Shown here piece after piece: positions 1 through 9,312 of a stretch of DNA of 64,000 nucleotides. The stretch lies in assembly GCF_009909185.1 (NCBI RefSeq), contig NZ_JAAAMV010000032.1, forward strand, positions 1-64,000, read 5' to 3'. The first letter of the stretch is position 1, and each line of letters opens with the position of its first letter. The notes under the pieces were generated by a model. That model searched no databases and had not been told where the DNA came from. It was given only the letters and a program-made list of their open reading frames with translations. Made by a program: the position numbers and the translations under genes. The stretch is from Paenibacillus glycinis. Lineage in GTDB: Bacteria > Bacillota > Bacilli > Paenibacillales > Paenibacillaceae.

Positions 1-1965
1 GCGATGCCCGCGGCCGCGGCGCGCGGCGGCGGCACGGGCGCGCCCGCGCCCGAGGCGGCGGCGGCAGTCCCCGCCGCCTCGGAAGCCCTCGCGCCCCAGC
101 GCCAAGCGGCGGAGCGGCTGAGCCGTGCCGCCGCCCTGCTGGCGCCGCATCCGTCGTTGGCCGCGGCCGTGGAGGGCATGCGCGACAAAGCGGAGCGTCT
201 GCGCAGCAGCCGGTTCACGATCGCGCTGTTCGGGGCGTTCAGCGCGGGCAAATCCTCGCTCGCCAACGCCCTGCTCGGCGAAGCGGTGCTGCCGGTCTCG
301 CCGAATCCGACGACGGCGGCGGTCAACCGGATCGTGCCGCCGACGGCGGAGCGGCCGCACGGCACCGCGGCCGTCTGGATGAAATCGCGCGACGCGATGC
401 TCGGCGACCTGCGCTATTCGCTCGGCTTGCTGGGTGAGGATGCCGCGAAGCTGGGCGACGCCGCGCTGCTGCAAGCGATCCACAAGCTCTCGCCGGACGG
501 CGTGCACGCCGGCGGGCGGCCGCATTACAGCTTCCTGAAGGCGGCCGCCAAGGGCTGGGCTCAGCACGAGGCGCTGCTCGGGCAGCAGCTCGCCGTCAGC
601 GGCGAGGAATACCGCCGTTACGTCGCGGAGGAGTCGCGTTCCTGCTTCGTGAGCGAGATCGAGCTCTATCATGCCAATCCGTTGACCGCGCAAGGCATCG
701 TGCTCGTCGATACCCCGGGCGCGGATTCCGTCAACGCGCGGCATACGGGCGTGGCGTTCAATTACATCAAGAACGCCGACGCGATCCTGTTCGTCACCTA
801 CTACAATCACGCCTTCTCGCAGGCCGACCGTCAATTCCTGATGCAGCTCGGCCGCGTGAAGGATCAGTTCGAGCTCGATAAGATGTTTTTCATCGTCAAT
901 GCCGCCGACCTGGCCGCGAACCAGGAAGAGCTGGAGGGCGTGCTCGCGCACGTGGAGCGCAACCTCCAGCAGCATGGCATCCGTTTCCCGCGGATGTTCC
1001 CGGTGTCGAGCCTGCAGGCGCTGGACGGCAAACGCACGGGCGTGAGCCGGCTCATCGCGGAATCGGGCATCGGCGCGTTCGAGGAAGCGTTCCTCGGCTT
1101 CACGCGCAACGATCTGGGCATGCTCGCGGTCGCGTCCGCGGAGCAGGAGCTGGAACGCGCCCGCCGCACGATCGCCAACTGGCTGGAAGCCGCGTCCGGC
1201 GACGAGGCGTCGCGCGAGCGCGCCCGCGCTGCCCTCTCGGCCAACGCCGAGCAAGCGCTGCGCCTGGCAGGGGAGCTGGATCAGCCGAAGCAGCACGCGC
1301 AGCTGCAGCAGGAGCTGAAGGAGCTGCTGTTCTACGTGCTGCAGCGGGTGCAGTTCCGCTTCGGCGACCATTATCATTTTGCCTTTAATCCGGCCGCGCT
1401 GCAGGACGACGGCAGAGATTTGAAGAAAGCGATGTGGACGTCGTGGCTGGAGCTGCAGCGGCTGCTGCAGATCGAGCTTGCCCAGGAGCTGGAGGCGACA
1501 TCGCTGCGCGTCGACAATACGCTCAACCGGCTCGCGGCGAAGCAGCATGCGGATACCGCGGAGCAAGCGGCCGAATTGCTGGACGGCTTCGCACCGACCC
1601 CGTATAAACCGCTGGCGCTGCCGACGCCGGAGGAACAGCCGGCCTGGACGGCGGATTCCGTCGACCTCAAGCTGCTCTGGAGCAAATTCAAGTCGCCGAA
1701 GCATTTCTTCGAAGGCGAAGGGAAAACCGCGCTTCGCGCCGTGCTGGAGAAAGAGCTCGCCGGGCCGCTGCAGGCGTGGATGCAGGAGGCGGAGCTGGCT
1801 TGGAGCGGCCGCTACGACGGCCTCATGCAGCAGGCGTCCGCCGCCGGCGCCGCCTTGCTGCGGGCCGATATCGAAGCGTTCTGCCATGGCAAGCTGGCCT
1901 CCTTGTCCGGCACGACGGATTTGAACGAGCTGCGCCGCGTGCAGGGGGAACTGCTCGCGCTGTAA
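1..1965 (+). CDS. Dynamin-like GTPase, C-terminal part (5' end outside window)
   Basis: The frame is open from base 1, and the ATG at base 4 opens an Ala/Gly/Pro-rich stretch that looks like an interdomain linker, so the gene most likely starts upstream. Bacterial DynA proteins carry two dynamin halves in one chain, and this would be the second. Counting from that ATG, a P-loop GAFSAGKS lies at residues 77-84 and the G3 motif VDTPGAD near 235. Long Leu/Gln/Glu-rich helices fill the C-terminal 250 residues, as in dynamin stalk regions. The family remodels or protects membranes using GTP. The gene ends just before a strong terminator. The family is clear; calling it DynA is inference. Confidence 0.85.
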   Translation, partial: AMPAAAARGGGTGAPAPEAAAAVPAASEALAPQRQAAERLSRAAALLAPHPSLAAAVEGMRDKAERLRSSRFTIALFGAFSAGKSSLANALLGEAVLPVSPNPTTAAVNRIVPPTAERPHGTAAVWMKSRDAMLGDLRYSLGLLGEDAAKLGDAALLQAIHKLSPDGVHAGGRPHYSFLKAAAKGWAQHEALLGQQLAVSGEEYRRYVAEESRSCFVSEIELYHANPLTAQGIVLVDTPGADSVNARHTGVAFNYIKNADAILFVTYYNHAFSQADRQFLMQLGRVKDQFELDKMFFIVNAADLAANQEELEGVLAHVERNLQQHGIRFPRMFPVSSLQALDGKRTGVSRLIAESGIGAFEEAFLGFTRNDLGMLAVASAEQELERARRTIANWLEAASGDEASRERARAALSANAEQALRLAGELDQPKQHAQLQQELKELLFYVLQRVQFRFGDHYHFAFNPAALQDDGRDLKKAMWTSWLELQRLLQIELAQELEATSLRVDNTLNRLAAKQHADTAEQAAELLDGFAPTPYKPLALPTPEEQPAWTADSVDLKLLWSKFKSPKHFFEGEGKTALRAVLEKELAGPLQAWMQEAELAWSGRYDGLMQQASAAGAALLRADIEAFCHGKLASLSGTTDLNELRRVQGELLAL

Positions 1966-1984
1966 CATTTTCCGCTAACCATGC

Positions 1985-2035
1985 AAAGAAGCTTATCTGC
2001 GCCTTTAAGAGGCGATAGATAAGCTTCTTTTTGCT
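1985..2035 (+). terminator. Intrinsic terminator after the dynamin gene
   Basis: A 13-bp inverted repeat (AAGAAGCTTATCT with its complement) encloses a second short GCGCC stem and is followed by a T-run, 20 bases after the stop codon. Confidence 0.85.
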
Positions 2036-2390
2036 AGGCGGAGAAAGAGCGGCGCGCCAGGCGCCGAAGCGCGTGTCGGAAGAGGGCGCGGCCCCCTTCG
2101 TTTCCGCATGAAAATAATCATGCAAAAACGAAGGCAAATGTGCAAAAACGGAGGAATATGGCCCTATTTGCCACGATTTCAGACGATATCGAAGAATACC
2201 CCCTTACTTTTGAGCAGGATGGAAGCGGAAGCGAATATTGTCAACTATATGCCCCCGCACTCTGTTTGCCGTACCGGACGGAGGCTGTTAATATTCAGTC
2301 ATATCGCGAAGAACGGCCGACGTCCAGCGCGGCGCGGCGCGTTTCTTCCCAGAAAAAACTCTATATCAGCACAGGGAGAGGGTTACCCAA
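2036..2390 (+). other. Intergenic leader ahead of the ABC exporter pair
   Basis: 355 bases without a convincing gene. The 10-mer tgcaaaaacg occurs twice (2121 and 2141). A GGAGG at 2150-2154 sits three bases before an ATG at 2158. That ATG opens a 95-codon frame running into the exporter gene, but the composition looks non-coding after about 30 codons. B. subtilis bmrCD has a translated leader (bmrB), so a leader peptide is possible here, but no clear attenuator hairpin was found. Confidence 0.3.
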
Positions 2391-4172
2391 TTGGAAGTCT
2401 TCAGGCAGCTTAAACCGTATTACTGGAGCGAACGACGAAGTTTGATCGCGTCGATCGCCTTCATGATCTGCGCAACCGCGCTCGGACTCGTTTATCCGAA
2501 CATGCTGCGCGTGCTCATCGACGACGTTATCGTCCCGAAAAATTTCACGTGGGTGCCGGGACTGTCGCTCGCGGTGGTCGGGGTCGTATTCATTAAAGGA
2601 AGCATGGCGTTCCTGTCCGGGTTGTTCGGCGGACGGTTAGGGAACCGGGTCGCGTACCGGCTGCGCAATGCCTGCTACGAGAAGCTGCAGTCGCTGTCTT
2701 TTCAGTATTACGACACCGCCAAGACCGGAGACCTGATGTCCCGGCTGACGGCCGATCTCGAGGCGGTCCGGAACTTCATCGGCTTCGGGTTTACCCAGAT
2801 GCTGAACATGGTGCTCATGATCGTGTTCGGGGCGGCGATGATGTTCTCGATCCACTGGCAGCTGACGCTGATCACGCTGTGCACGATGCCGTTCCTGGCC
2901 TTCACCGCCATGCGGTTCGAGAAGCTGATTCACCCGGCTTTCCGCGAGATGCGGCAGGCGATGAGCAATCTGACGACCGCGGTCCAAGAGAACATCACGG
3001 GCGTGCGCACGGTCAAATCCTTCGCCCGCGAATCGTTCGAGATGGATAAATTCTCGCAGCGGAGCGAGTCGTACAAAAACAACCAAATCGGCGCGTCCGG
3101 CCTATGGGGCCGCTACTTCCCGGTCATGGAGCTGCTCGGAAGCCTCTGCGTCGTCATTCTGCTCGTCGCGGGCGGACGGCTCGTCATCAATCATTCCATC
3201 ACGCTCGGCCAGATGGTCGCTTTCTACAGCATGCTGTGGTACATCATCGGACCGATGTGGAGCATCGGCTTTCAAATCAATAACTATACGCAGTCCAAAG
3301 CGTCCGGCGAACGGCTGGTCGGCCTGCTGAACGAGTATGTACACGTCAAAGACAACGAGCATGCGATCGTGCCGGACGAAGCGAATGTCAAAGGCCATGT
3401 GGAATTCCAAAACGTGACCTTCAACTACGCCGACAAAGCGCCTGCGCTGACCAATGTCAGCATCGACGCCAAACCGGGCATGGTCATCGGCCTCCTCGGC
3501 GGCACCGGTGCCGGGAAATCGACCGTCATTCAACTGCTGATGCGGGCATACAACGTCAAATCGGGCAAAATCCTGCTCGACGGCATCGATATCCGCGACT
3601 TGTCGCTGGAGAGCCTGCGCGGCCAAATCTCGACCGTCTTCCAAGAAACGTTCCTGTTCTCCTGCTCGATCCGGGACAACATCGCCTACGGCGTCGATGG
3701 CATCACGACGGAGCAGATCATCCAGGCGTCGAAGCTGGCGAAGGCGCATGATTTCATCATGGAGCTGCCGGAAGGCTACGACACCGTTGTCGGCGAACGC
3801 GGCATGGGGCTGTCCGGCGGGCAGAAGCAGCGGATCGCCATCGCGCGGGCGCTGATCAAGAATCCGCGCATCCTCATTCTGGACGACGCGACAAGCGCCG
3901 TCGACATGGAGACGGAACACGAGATTCAAGCCGGGTTCAAGGAAGTCATGGCCGGGCGCACCACGTTCATTATCGCGCATCGGATCTCGTCGCTTCGCCA
4001 TGCCGACGAAATCATCGTGCTCGAGGAAGGCCATGTCGCGCAGCGCGGCACGCACGATCAGCTGGTTAACCTTCCGGGACGTTACCGGGACACGTACGAC
4101 ATTCAATATGCCGACCGTCCTTTGACCGCCGAGGAGATTATCGCACGAGTGGAAAGAGGGGTCGTACAGTGA
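2391..4172 (+). CDS. Heterodimeric ABC exporter subunit, BmrC/YheI-like
   Basis: 593 aa, TTG start chosen because GGGAGAG lies 12 bases upstream. It has six membrane helices in the first 310 residues and then a nucleotide-binding domain with Walker A GGTGAGKS, signature LSGGQ and Walker B LILDDATSAVD. The residue after Walker B is Asp, where a fully active site has the catalytic Glu. This is the classical degenerate half of asymmetric multidrug exporters such as BmrC/BmrD. The gene overlaps the next by four bases (GTGA), so the two are translationally coupled and almost certainly form one exporter in the cytoplasmic membrane. The substrate cannot be read from the sequence. Confidence 0.85.
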   Translation: MEVFRQLKPYYWSERRSLIASIAFMICATALGLVYPNMLRVLIDDVIVPKNFTWVPGLSLAVVGVVFIKGSMAFLSGLFGGRLGNRVAYRLRNACYEKLQSLSFQYYDTAKTGDLMSRLTADLEAVRNFIGFGFTQMLNMVLMIVFGAAMMFSIHWQLTLITLCTMPFLAFTAMRFEKLIHPAFREMRQAMSNLTTAVQENITGVRTVKSFARESFEMDKFSQRSESYKNNQIGASGLWGRYFPVMELLGSLCVVILLVAGGRLVINHSITLGQMVAFYSMLWYIIGPMWSIGFQINNYTQSKASGERLVGLLNEYVHVKDNEHAIVPDEANVKGHVEFQNVTFNYADKAPALTNVSIDAKPGMVIGLLGGTGAGKSTVIQLLMRAYNVKSGKILLDGIDIRDLSLESLRGQISTVFQETFLFSCSIRDNIAYGVDGITTEQIIQASKLAKAHDFIMELPEGYDTVVGERGMGLSGGQKQRIAIARALIKNPRILILDDATSAVDMETEHEIQAGFKEVMAGRTTFIIAHRISSLRHADEIIVLEEGHVAQRGTHDQLVNLPGRYRDTYDIQYADRPLTAEEIIARVERGVVQ

Positions 4173-6004
4173 GCGAGCAAGACGTAAAAAAGCCTCGCGG
4201 CGCGCATGAACGATTTATTTACAAAGATGACGACGCGATCGAGAAACCGTTCAACTGGTCGCAGATCAGACGATTGTTTACCTACATGAAGCCTTACCGC
4301 AAGCAGCTGCTGCCCGTCATCATCATCACGATGGTGCTGGGCACGCTGACCCGGCTGGCCATCCCGGCCTTGTTCATCAAGGCGATCGACGATGCGATCC
4401 AGCCGAAGGACGGCGGCGCGCCGAGCCTTCAGAGACTGTACGCGTACGCCGGAATCATGCTCGCGCTCTATATTATTCAATGGGCGGCTAACACGTTCCG
4501 GATCAAATTCACGAACATGATCGGCCAACAGGTCATCTACGACCTTCGCCATGATTTGTTCCGGCATATCCAGAAGCTGTCGTTCCGCTTCTTCGACAAG
4601 CGCCCGGCGGGCTCCGTCCTCGTCCGGGTCACGAACGACGTCAACGCGCTGCAGGACTTGTTCACGAACGGCGTCGTCAACCTGCTCATGGACATGGTGC
4701 AGCTGGTCGGGATCGTCATTATCCTGCTCGTCTGGAACTTCAAGCTCGGCCTCGCGATCATGATCACCGTGCCGCTGATGTTCGTCGTCTCGACGGCGCT
4801 TCGCCGGCGGATCCGGTTCGCCTGGCAGGACGTGCGGATGAAGCAGTCCCGCATCAACGCGCATTTGAACGAAAGCATCCAGGGCATGCGCGTCACGCAG
4901 TCGTATACGCAGGAGAAATCCAATTTTCAATTCTTCGAAGGCATCAACCAGACGAACATCAAAGCATGGAACAAAGCGTCGGCGCTCAACCAAGCCTTCG
5001 GTCCGATCATCGAGGTCACCTCCGCGGTCGGTACGCTGATCCTGTTCTGGTACGGCTCCCATCTGATCGCGATCGGCGCCATCACCGTCGGCTTGCTCGT
5101 CGGCTTCGCCAACTACGTCGGCAACTTCTGGGATCCCATCAACCGCCTCGGCCAGATGTACGCCCAGCTGCTCATCGCGATGGCTTCCTCGGAGCGGATC
5201 TTCGAGTTCATCGACGAGAAGCCGACGGTCGGCGAGCTGACGGAAGCCCGTTCGCTGCCGCGAATCTTCGGCGACGTTCATTTCGAGAACATCGTGTTCG
5301 AATACGAGAAAGGGCGTCCTGCCCTCAAGGGCATCGACCTGCATGTGAGAGCGGGCGAGACGATCGCGCTCGTCGGCCATACAGGGTCGGGCAAGAGCAC
5401 GATCATGAACCTGCTGTGCCGGTTCTACGATCCCGTCGAAGGCGCCGTCAAGATCGACGGCGTCGACATCCGGACGGTCAGCCTCGAGAGCCTGCGCTCG
5501 CAAGTCGGCGTCGTGCTGCAGGATACGTTTATCTTCTCCGGCACCATCCGCGAGAACATTCGGTTCGGCCGGCTGGACGCGACCGACGACGAGATCGTCA
5601 AGGCCGCGACCGCGGTCGACGCGCACGATTTCATCATGAACCTGCCCGACGGCTACGATACGGAAGTGCAGGAGCGCGGCAATATCTTGTCCATGGGCCA
5701 GCGCCAGCTGTTATCGTTCGCCCGGGCGCTGCTCGCCGATCCGCGCGTGCTTATCCTCGACGAAGCGACGGCGAGCATCGATACCGAGACCGAGCTGAAG
5801 ATCCAGGAAGCGCTGAAGAAGCTGCTTCAAGGCCGGACGTCCTTCATCGTCGCGCACCGGTTGTCGACCATCCGCAACGCCGATCGCATCGTCGTGCTGG
5901 ATCACGGCCAGATCGTCGAGCAGGGCAGCCATGACGAGCTGATTCGTCACAAGGGCACGTATAACGGTTTGATCGAAGCGCAGTACCGGTTTTTATCGGC
6001 TTGA
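4169..6004 (+). CDS. Heterodimeric ABC exporter subunit, BmrD/YheH-like
   Basis: 611 aa, GTG start overlapping the upstream stop. An N-terminal cytosolic extension of about 40 residues precedes six membrane helices. The nucleotide-binding domain has Walker A GHTGSGKS, Walker B LILDEATASID with an intact catalytic Glu, and a non-canonical signature LSMGQ instead of LSGGQ. This complements the partner: pairing canonical LSGGQ from BmrC with this Glu gives one working ATP site, and the other site is degenerate. The pattern matches known heterodimeric exporters. A strong hairpin ends the operon just downstream. Confidence 0.85.
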   Translation: MSEQDVKKPRGAHERFIYKDDDAIEKPFNWSQIRRLFTYMKPYRKQLLPVIIITMVLGTLTRLAIPALFIKAIDDAIQPKDGGAPSLQRLYAYAGIMLALYIIQWAANTFRIKFTNMIGQQVIYDLRHDLFRHIQKLSFRFFDKRPAGSVLVRVTNDVNALQDLFTNGVVNLLMDMVQLVGIVIILLVWNFKLGLAIMITVPLMFVVSTALRRRIRFAWQDVRMKQSRINAHLNESIQGMRVTQSYTQEKSNFQFFEGINQTNIKAWNKASALNQAFGPIIEVTSAVGTLILFWYGSHLIAIGAITVGLLVGFANYVGNFWDPINRLGQMYAQLLIAMASSERIFEFIDEKPTVGELTEARSLPRIFGDVHFENIVFEYEKGRPALKGIDLHVRAGETIALVGHTGSGKSTIMNLLCRFYDPVEGAVKIDGVDIRTVSLESLRSQVGVVLQDTFIFSGTIRENIRFGRLDATDDEIVKAATAVDAHDFIMNLPDGYDTEVQERGNILSMGQRQLLSFARALLADPRVLILDEATASIDTETELKIQEALKKLLQGRTSFIVAHRLSTIRNADRIVVLDHGQIVEQGSHDELIRHKGTYNGLIEAQYRFLSA

Positions 6005-6023
6005 TTCTTGATTTTTCGGCAAG

Positions 6024-6119
6024 GAACCTCCACAATGGAAGAAAACGCGCGCGACGGCAGGAATTGCGGGAACGATATCCCGGTCCTGCCCGCGCGATCT
6101 TCCAGGAGGTTCTTTTTTT
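6024..6119 (+). terminator. Long hairpin with T-run overlapping the purT ribosome site
   Basis: Nested complementary segments pair 6024-6031 with 6105-6112, 6036-6041 with 6099-6104, about 6048-6053 with 6091-6096, and 6056-6061 with 6085-6090. Seven T's follow. It looks like the terminator of the exporter operon, but its 3' arm (GGAGG at 6105-6109) is also the purT Shine-Dalgarno sequence. Confidence 0.7.
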
Positions 6120-6121
6120 CT

Positions 6122-7303
6122 ATGCATGGATCGCCGCTTTCCGTTAATGCCCGTAAAATCATGCTGCTCGGCTCCGGTGAGCTCGGCAAGGAAGTCATCA
6201 TCGAGGCGCAGCGCCTCGGCATCGAGACGATTGCCGTCGACCGCTACGAGAACGCGCCCGCGATGCAGGTCGCGCACCGCGCTTATGTCATCGATATGCT
6301 GGATCCCGAAGCGCTTCGGGAGCTGATCCTGAAGGAAACGCCGGATCTGATCGTGCCGGAGATCGAGGCGATCGCGACGGGCGCGCTGGTCGAGCTGGAG
6401 CAGGAGGGCTGGGGCGTCATCCCGACGGCCCGCGCCGCGCTGCTGACGATGGACCGCGAAGGCATACGCCGGCTGGCCGCGGAGACGCTCGGTCTGCCGA
6501 CGGCGCCGTACAGGTTCGCCGACACGCTCGAGGAACTGAAAGCGGCCGTCGCCGAGCTCGGCACGCCGTGCGTGATCAAGCCGATCATGAGCTCCTCCGG
6601 CAAAGGCCAGAGCGTCTGCAAAACCGAAGGCGATGCCGAAGCGTGCTGGCAGTACGCAATGGACGGCGGACGCGCCAAGAAGCAGCGCGTCATCGTCGAG
6701 GGCTTCGTCCATTTCGACTCCGAAATTACGCTGCTGACCGTGCGCTCCGCGTCGGGTACCGCGTTCTGCGCGCCGATCGGCCATGTGCAGAAGGACGGCG
6801 ACTACATCGAATCCTGGCAGCCGCACGAGATGCCGCAGGGACAGATCGTTCAAGCCGAGGAGATCGCCCGCAGGGTGACGAACGAGCTGGGCGGCTACGG
6901 CATTTACGGCGTCGAGCTGTTCTTGACGAAGGACGGAGTTTTATTCAGCGAAGTGTCGCCGCGTCCGCACGATACCGGCATGGTGACCATGGCGACCCAG
7001 GATCTGTCGGAGTTCGCGCTGCACGCGCGCGCGATTCTGGGCTTCCCGATTCCGACGATCCGTCTGCTTACGCCGGGGGCGACGCATACGCTCAAGGCCG
7101 ACCGCGACGCGGACGCGTTCCGGATCGACGGCCTGCAGGAGGCGCTCGCCGTGCCGAACACGCAGGTGCGCGTTTTCGGCAAGCCGGTCACGAAGCCGGG
7201 GCGCCGGATGGCCGTCGCGCTGAGCACGGCCGCAGACACGGAGCAGGCAAGGGCGCTGGCGAAGCAAGCCGCGCAATCCTTGACGATTCATTACGACGAA
7301 TAA
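6122..7303 (+). CDS. purT: Formate-dependent phosphoribosylglycinamide formyltransferase 2
   Basis: 393 aa from the ATG at 6122, placed 12 bases after GGAGG; the E. coli enzyme has 392. PurT makes formyl-GAR from GAR, formate and ATP in purine synthesis, independent of formyl-tetrahydrofolate. An ATP-grasp fold is visible: N-terminal GSGELGKEV nucleotide loop, then MSSSGKGQS (phosphate-binding loop, near residue 160), and SEVSPRPHDTGMVT near residue 280, typical of the PurT/PurK group. An upstream in-frame extension to 6008 was rejected because it would translate the terminator hairpin. The gene stands alone and ends at its own terminator. Confidence 0.93.
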   Translation: MHGSPLSVNARKIMLLGSGELGKEVIIEAQRLGIETIAVDRYENAPAMQVAHRAYVIDMLDPEALRELILKETPDLIVPEIEAIATGALVELEQEGWGVIPTARAALLTMDREGIRRLAAETLGLPTAPYRFADTLEELKAAVAELGTPCVIKPIMSSSGKGQSVCKTEGDAEACWQYAMDGGRAKKQRVIVEGFVHFDSEITLLTVRSASGTAFCAPIGHVQKDGDYIESWQPHEMPQGQIVQAEEIARRVTNELGGYGIYGVELFLTKDGVLFSEVSPRPHDTGMVTMATQDLSEFALHARAILGFPIPTIRLLTPGATHTLKADRDADAFRIDGLQEALAVPNTQVRVFGKPVTKPGRRMAVALSTAADTEQARALAKQAAQSLTIHYDE

Positions 7304-7330
7304 GCATGCACGCATTCCGAGCATCCCGAT

Positions 7331-7380
7331 TGCGGCTTTCTCCCCTAGGAGAAATGCCGCGGGCATGCCCGGATTTTTTA
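7331..7380 (+). terminator. Intrinsic terminator after purT
   Basis: Stem GCGGC-TTTCTCC with complement GGAGAAA-GCCGC, then a GGGCATGCCC palindrome and a T-run at 7374-7379. Confidence 0.6.
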
Positions 7381-7504
7381 TTTGCCGGCGATCCGCGGCG
7401 CTTCCTTTCGGTGGATGAATTTGCAAATTGAACCAGAAAGCATTAACTTAAAAAGACTAAGAAATTGTTAAAGCAGTTGATTTCGAATTGAGGAGAGCAC
7501 CGAG

Positions 7505-8332
7505 ATGAGAACGTTATCCTCCGCTAACTTGTGGAAATTCATCGGAATCGCGGCCGTATTGTGCACCGTGATGCTGCTTGCGGGATTCGGCTACGCCGTG
7601 AAGGACATGCTGTATCCCAAGAGCGAAGCGTATTCGGGAAGCGAAGACCTTCCCGCGCTGCCGGCAGGCGGCAATTTGAGCGAAAGCAAGGAAATCAACG
7701 TCACGGCCATCGGCGATTCGCTGACCAAAGGAACCGGCGATTCGAGCGGAGAAGGCTACGTCAAGCAGCTGGTCGCCCTGCTGAAAACCAAATATCCGGA
7801 CACCGCCGTCCGGCTGAACAATAACCTGGCCGTCAACGGCATGAAGGCCGACCAACTGGCCAAGCTGCTGGATACGGACAAAGGCTATCGCTTCGCGCTT
7901 CGGCAAGCGAATTTGATCGTCTTCACGATCGGCGGCAACGATCTGTTCCAGATCGCGGCGGGCGCGAGTCCGAGCCGGATGACGGGAGAATTGAAGCTGG
8001 ACAAGCTGCAGGCGGAGCTCCCGCAGGGACTCGATCGGTTGGACGCAATCACGAAGCGGCTGAACGCGATCAACCCGAACGCGCATGTCGTCTACGTCGG
8101 CTTGTACAATCCGTTTTACGATATCGGCGACTACCGCGAAGGCTCCCTGCAAATCCAGAAATGGAACGAGCGGGCGTACGCGCTGCTGCACCGGTACCCC
8201 AACATGTCGATGGTGCCGACGTTCGATTTGTTCGAGAATACGATCAGCCGTTACCTGTCGTCCGACCATTTTCACCCGAACCATAACGGTTACGCGCAGA
8301 TTGCCGCCCGAATCGTGCAATCGCTGGAGTAG
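7505..8332 (+). CDS. SGNH/GDSL-type hydrolase, membrane-anchored (YpmR-like)
   Basis: 275 aa, ATG preceded by GAGGAGAG. A single N-terminal hydrophobic segment (about residues 11-33) is an anchor or uncleaved signal, placing the enzyme outside the membrane. Block I is AIGDSLTKGTG (nucleophile Ser), block III is GGND, and block V is SSDHFHPNHNGY with the Asp-x-x-His pair. These are the hallmarks of SGNH esterases/lipases close to B. subtilis YpmR. It lies 11 bases ahead of an ABC transporter pair, so cotranscription is likely, but the link is unknown. The substrate is not predictable. Confidence 0.85.
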   Translation: MRTLSSANLWKFIGIAAVLCTVMLLAGFGYAVKDMLYPKSEAYSGSEDLPALPAGGNLSESKEINVTAIGDSLTKGTGDSSGEGYVKQLVALLKTKYPDTAVRLNNNLAVNGMKADQLAKLLDTDKGYRFALRQANLIVFTIGGNDLFQIAAGASPSRMTGELKLDKLQAELPQGLDRLDAITKRLNAINPNAHVVYVGLYNPFYDIGDYREGSLQIQKWNERAYALLHRYPNMSMVPTFDLFENTISRYLSSDHFHPNHNGYAQIAARIVQSLE

Positions 8333-8343
8333 GAGGAAGCGCC

Positions 8344-9312
8344 ATGCAGAAGACGAACCATTCCGACGTCGTGTTGTCGGTCAAGAACGTCAAGAAACAG
8401 ATCGGCGGCAAGCCGATCATCAAGAACGTCACGTTCGACGTCTACGGCGGGGAGATTTTCGGCTTTCTCGGTCCGAACGGCGCGGGCAAAACGACGACGA
8501 TCCGCATGCTCGTCGATCTGATCAAGCCGACCTCCGGCGAAATCACGATCTGCGGCGAGGACATTCAGCGGCACCCGGAAGCCGCCCTGCGGAGCGTCGG
8601 CTGCATCGTCGAGAATCCGGAAGCCTACTCGTACATGACGGGCTGGGATAACCTCGAACACTTCGCGCGCATGCAGCGCGGCATCGACGAGGCCCGAATC
8701 CGGGAAGTCGTCGCCATCGTCGGCCTTGAAACCCGCATCCACGACAAGGTGAAAACCTTCTCGCTCGGCATGCGGCAGCGGCTCGGCATCGCGCAGGCGC
8801 TGCTCGGCCGTCCGAAGCTGCTCATTCTGGACGAGCCCACGAACGGCCTCGACCCCAAAGGGATCAAGGAGCTGCGAGAGTTCGTTCGCATGCTGGCCGA
8901 TCAGGGCATGAGCTTGTTTATCTCGAGCCACCTGCTGAGCGAGATTCAGCTGATGTGCGACCGCGTCGCGATCATCAGCCGCGGCGAGGTGCTGGCCGTC
9001 GGCACGGTGGACGATCTCTTACGCGGCACGGACAATTACGTCGTCTGGCAATTCGAGCAGCCCGATGCGGGCAAGCGGCTGCTGGCGGGCGAGCGGGACG
9101 TGCGCATCGTGCCCGGGAACGAGCATCGGATCGACGAAAGCGTGCTTGCCGGCATGAAGGACGCGCAGATCACGACGATGAACCAGGACCGGGTCGCGGC
9201 GCTGGTCGCGAAAGCCGTGCGCGCGGGGATCGGCGTCGTATCGGTGCAAAGCATCGCGCCGACGCTGGAACAATTATTTTTGCGGATGACGGAGGGTGAA
9301 AGCATTGGATAG
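8344..9312 (+). CDS. ABC transporter ATP-binding protein (CcmA/NatA type)
   Basis: 322 aa with GGAGTAGGAGG just upstream of the ATG. Walker A GPNGAGKTT is near residue 45, signature FSLGMRQ near 140, Walker B LLILDEPTNG near 160, and the H-loop SSHLLSE near 200. The C-terminal 100 residues form the accessory domain seen in ABC-2 exporter ATPases such as the bacitracin-resistance BcrA group. The downstream permease starts within its last codons, so the two form one transporter. No two-component system is adjacent, so a bacitracin-sensing module is not supported. Confidence 0.88.
   Translation: MQKTNHSDVVLSVKNVKKQIGGKPIIKNVTFDVYGGEIFGFLGPNGAGKTTTIRMLVDLIKPTSGEITICGEDIQRHPEAALRSVGCIVENPEAYSYMTGWDNLEHFARMQRGIDEARIREVVAIVGLETRIHDKVKTFSLGMRQRLGIAQALLGRPKLLILDEPTNGLDPKGIKELREFVRMLADQGMSLFISSHLLSEIQLMCDRVAIISRGEVLAVGTVDDLLRGTDNYVVWQFEQPDAGKRLLAGERDVRIVPGNEHRIDESVLAGMKDAQITTMNQDRVAALVAKAVRAGIGVVSVQSIAPTLEQLFLRMTEGESIG

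Noticed and set aside
4103..5626. 507-codon minus-strand frame opposite the second exporter gene
   Set aside because: It is a GC-driven antisense shadow: the plus strand has a complete ABC exporter with all motifs, and the minus product is Asp/Arg-rich without any family pattern.
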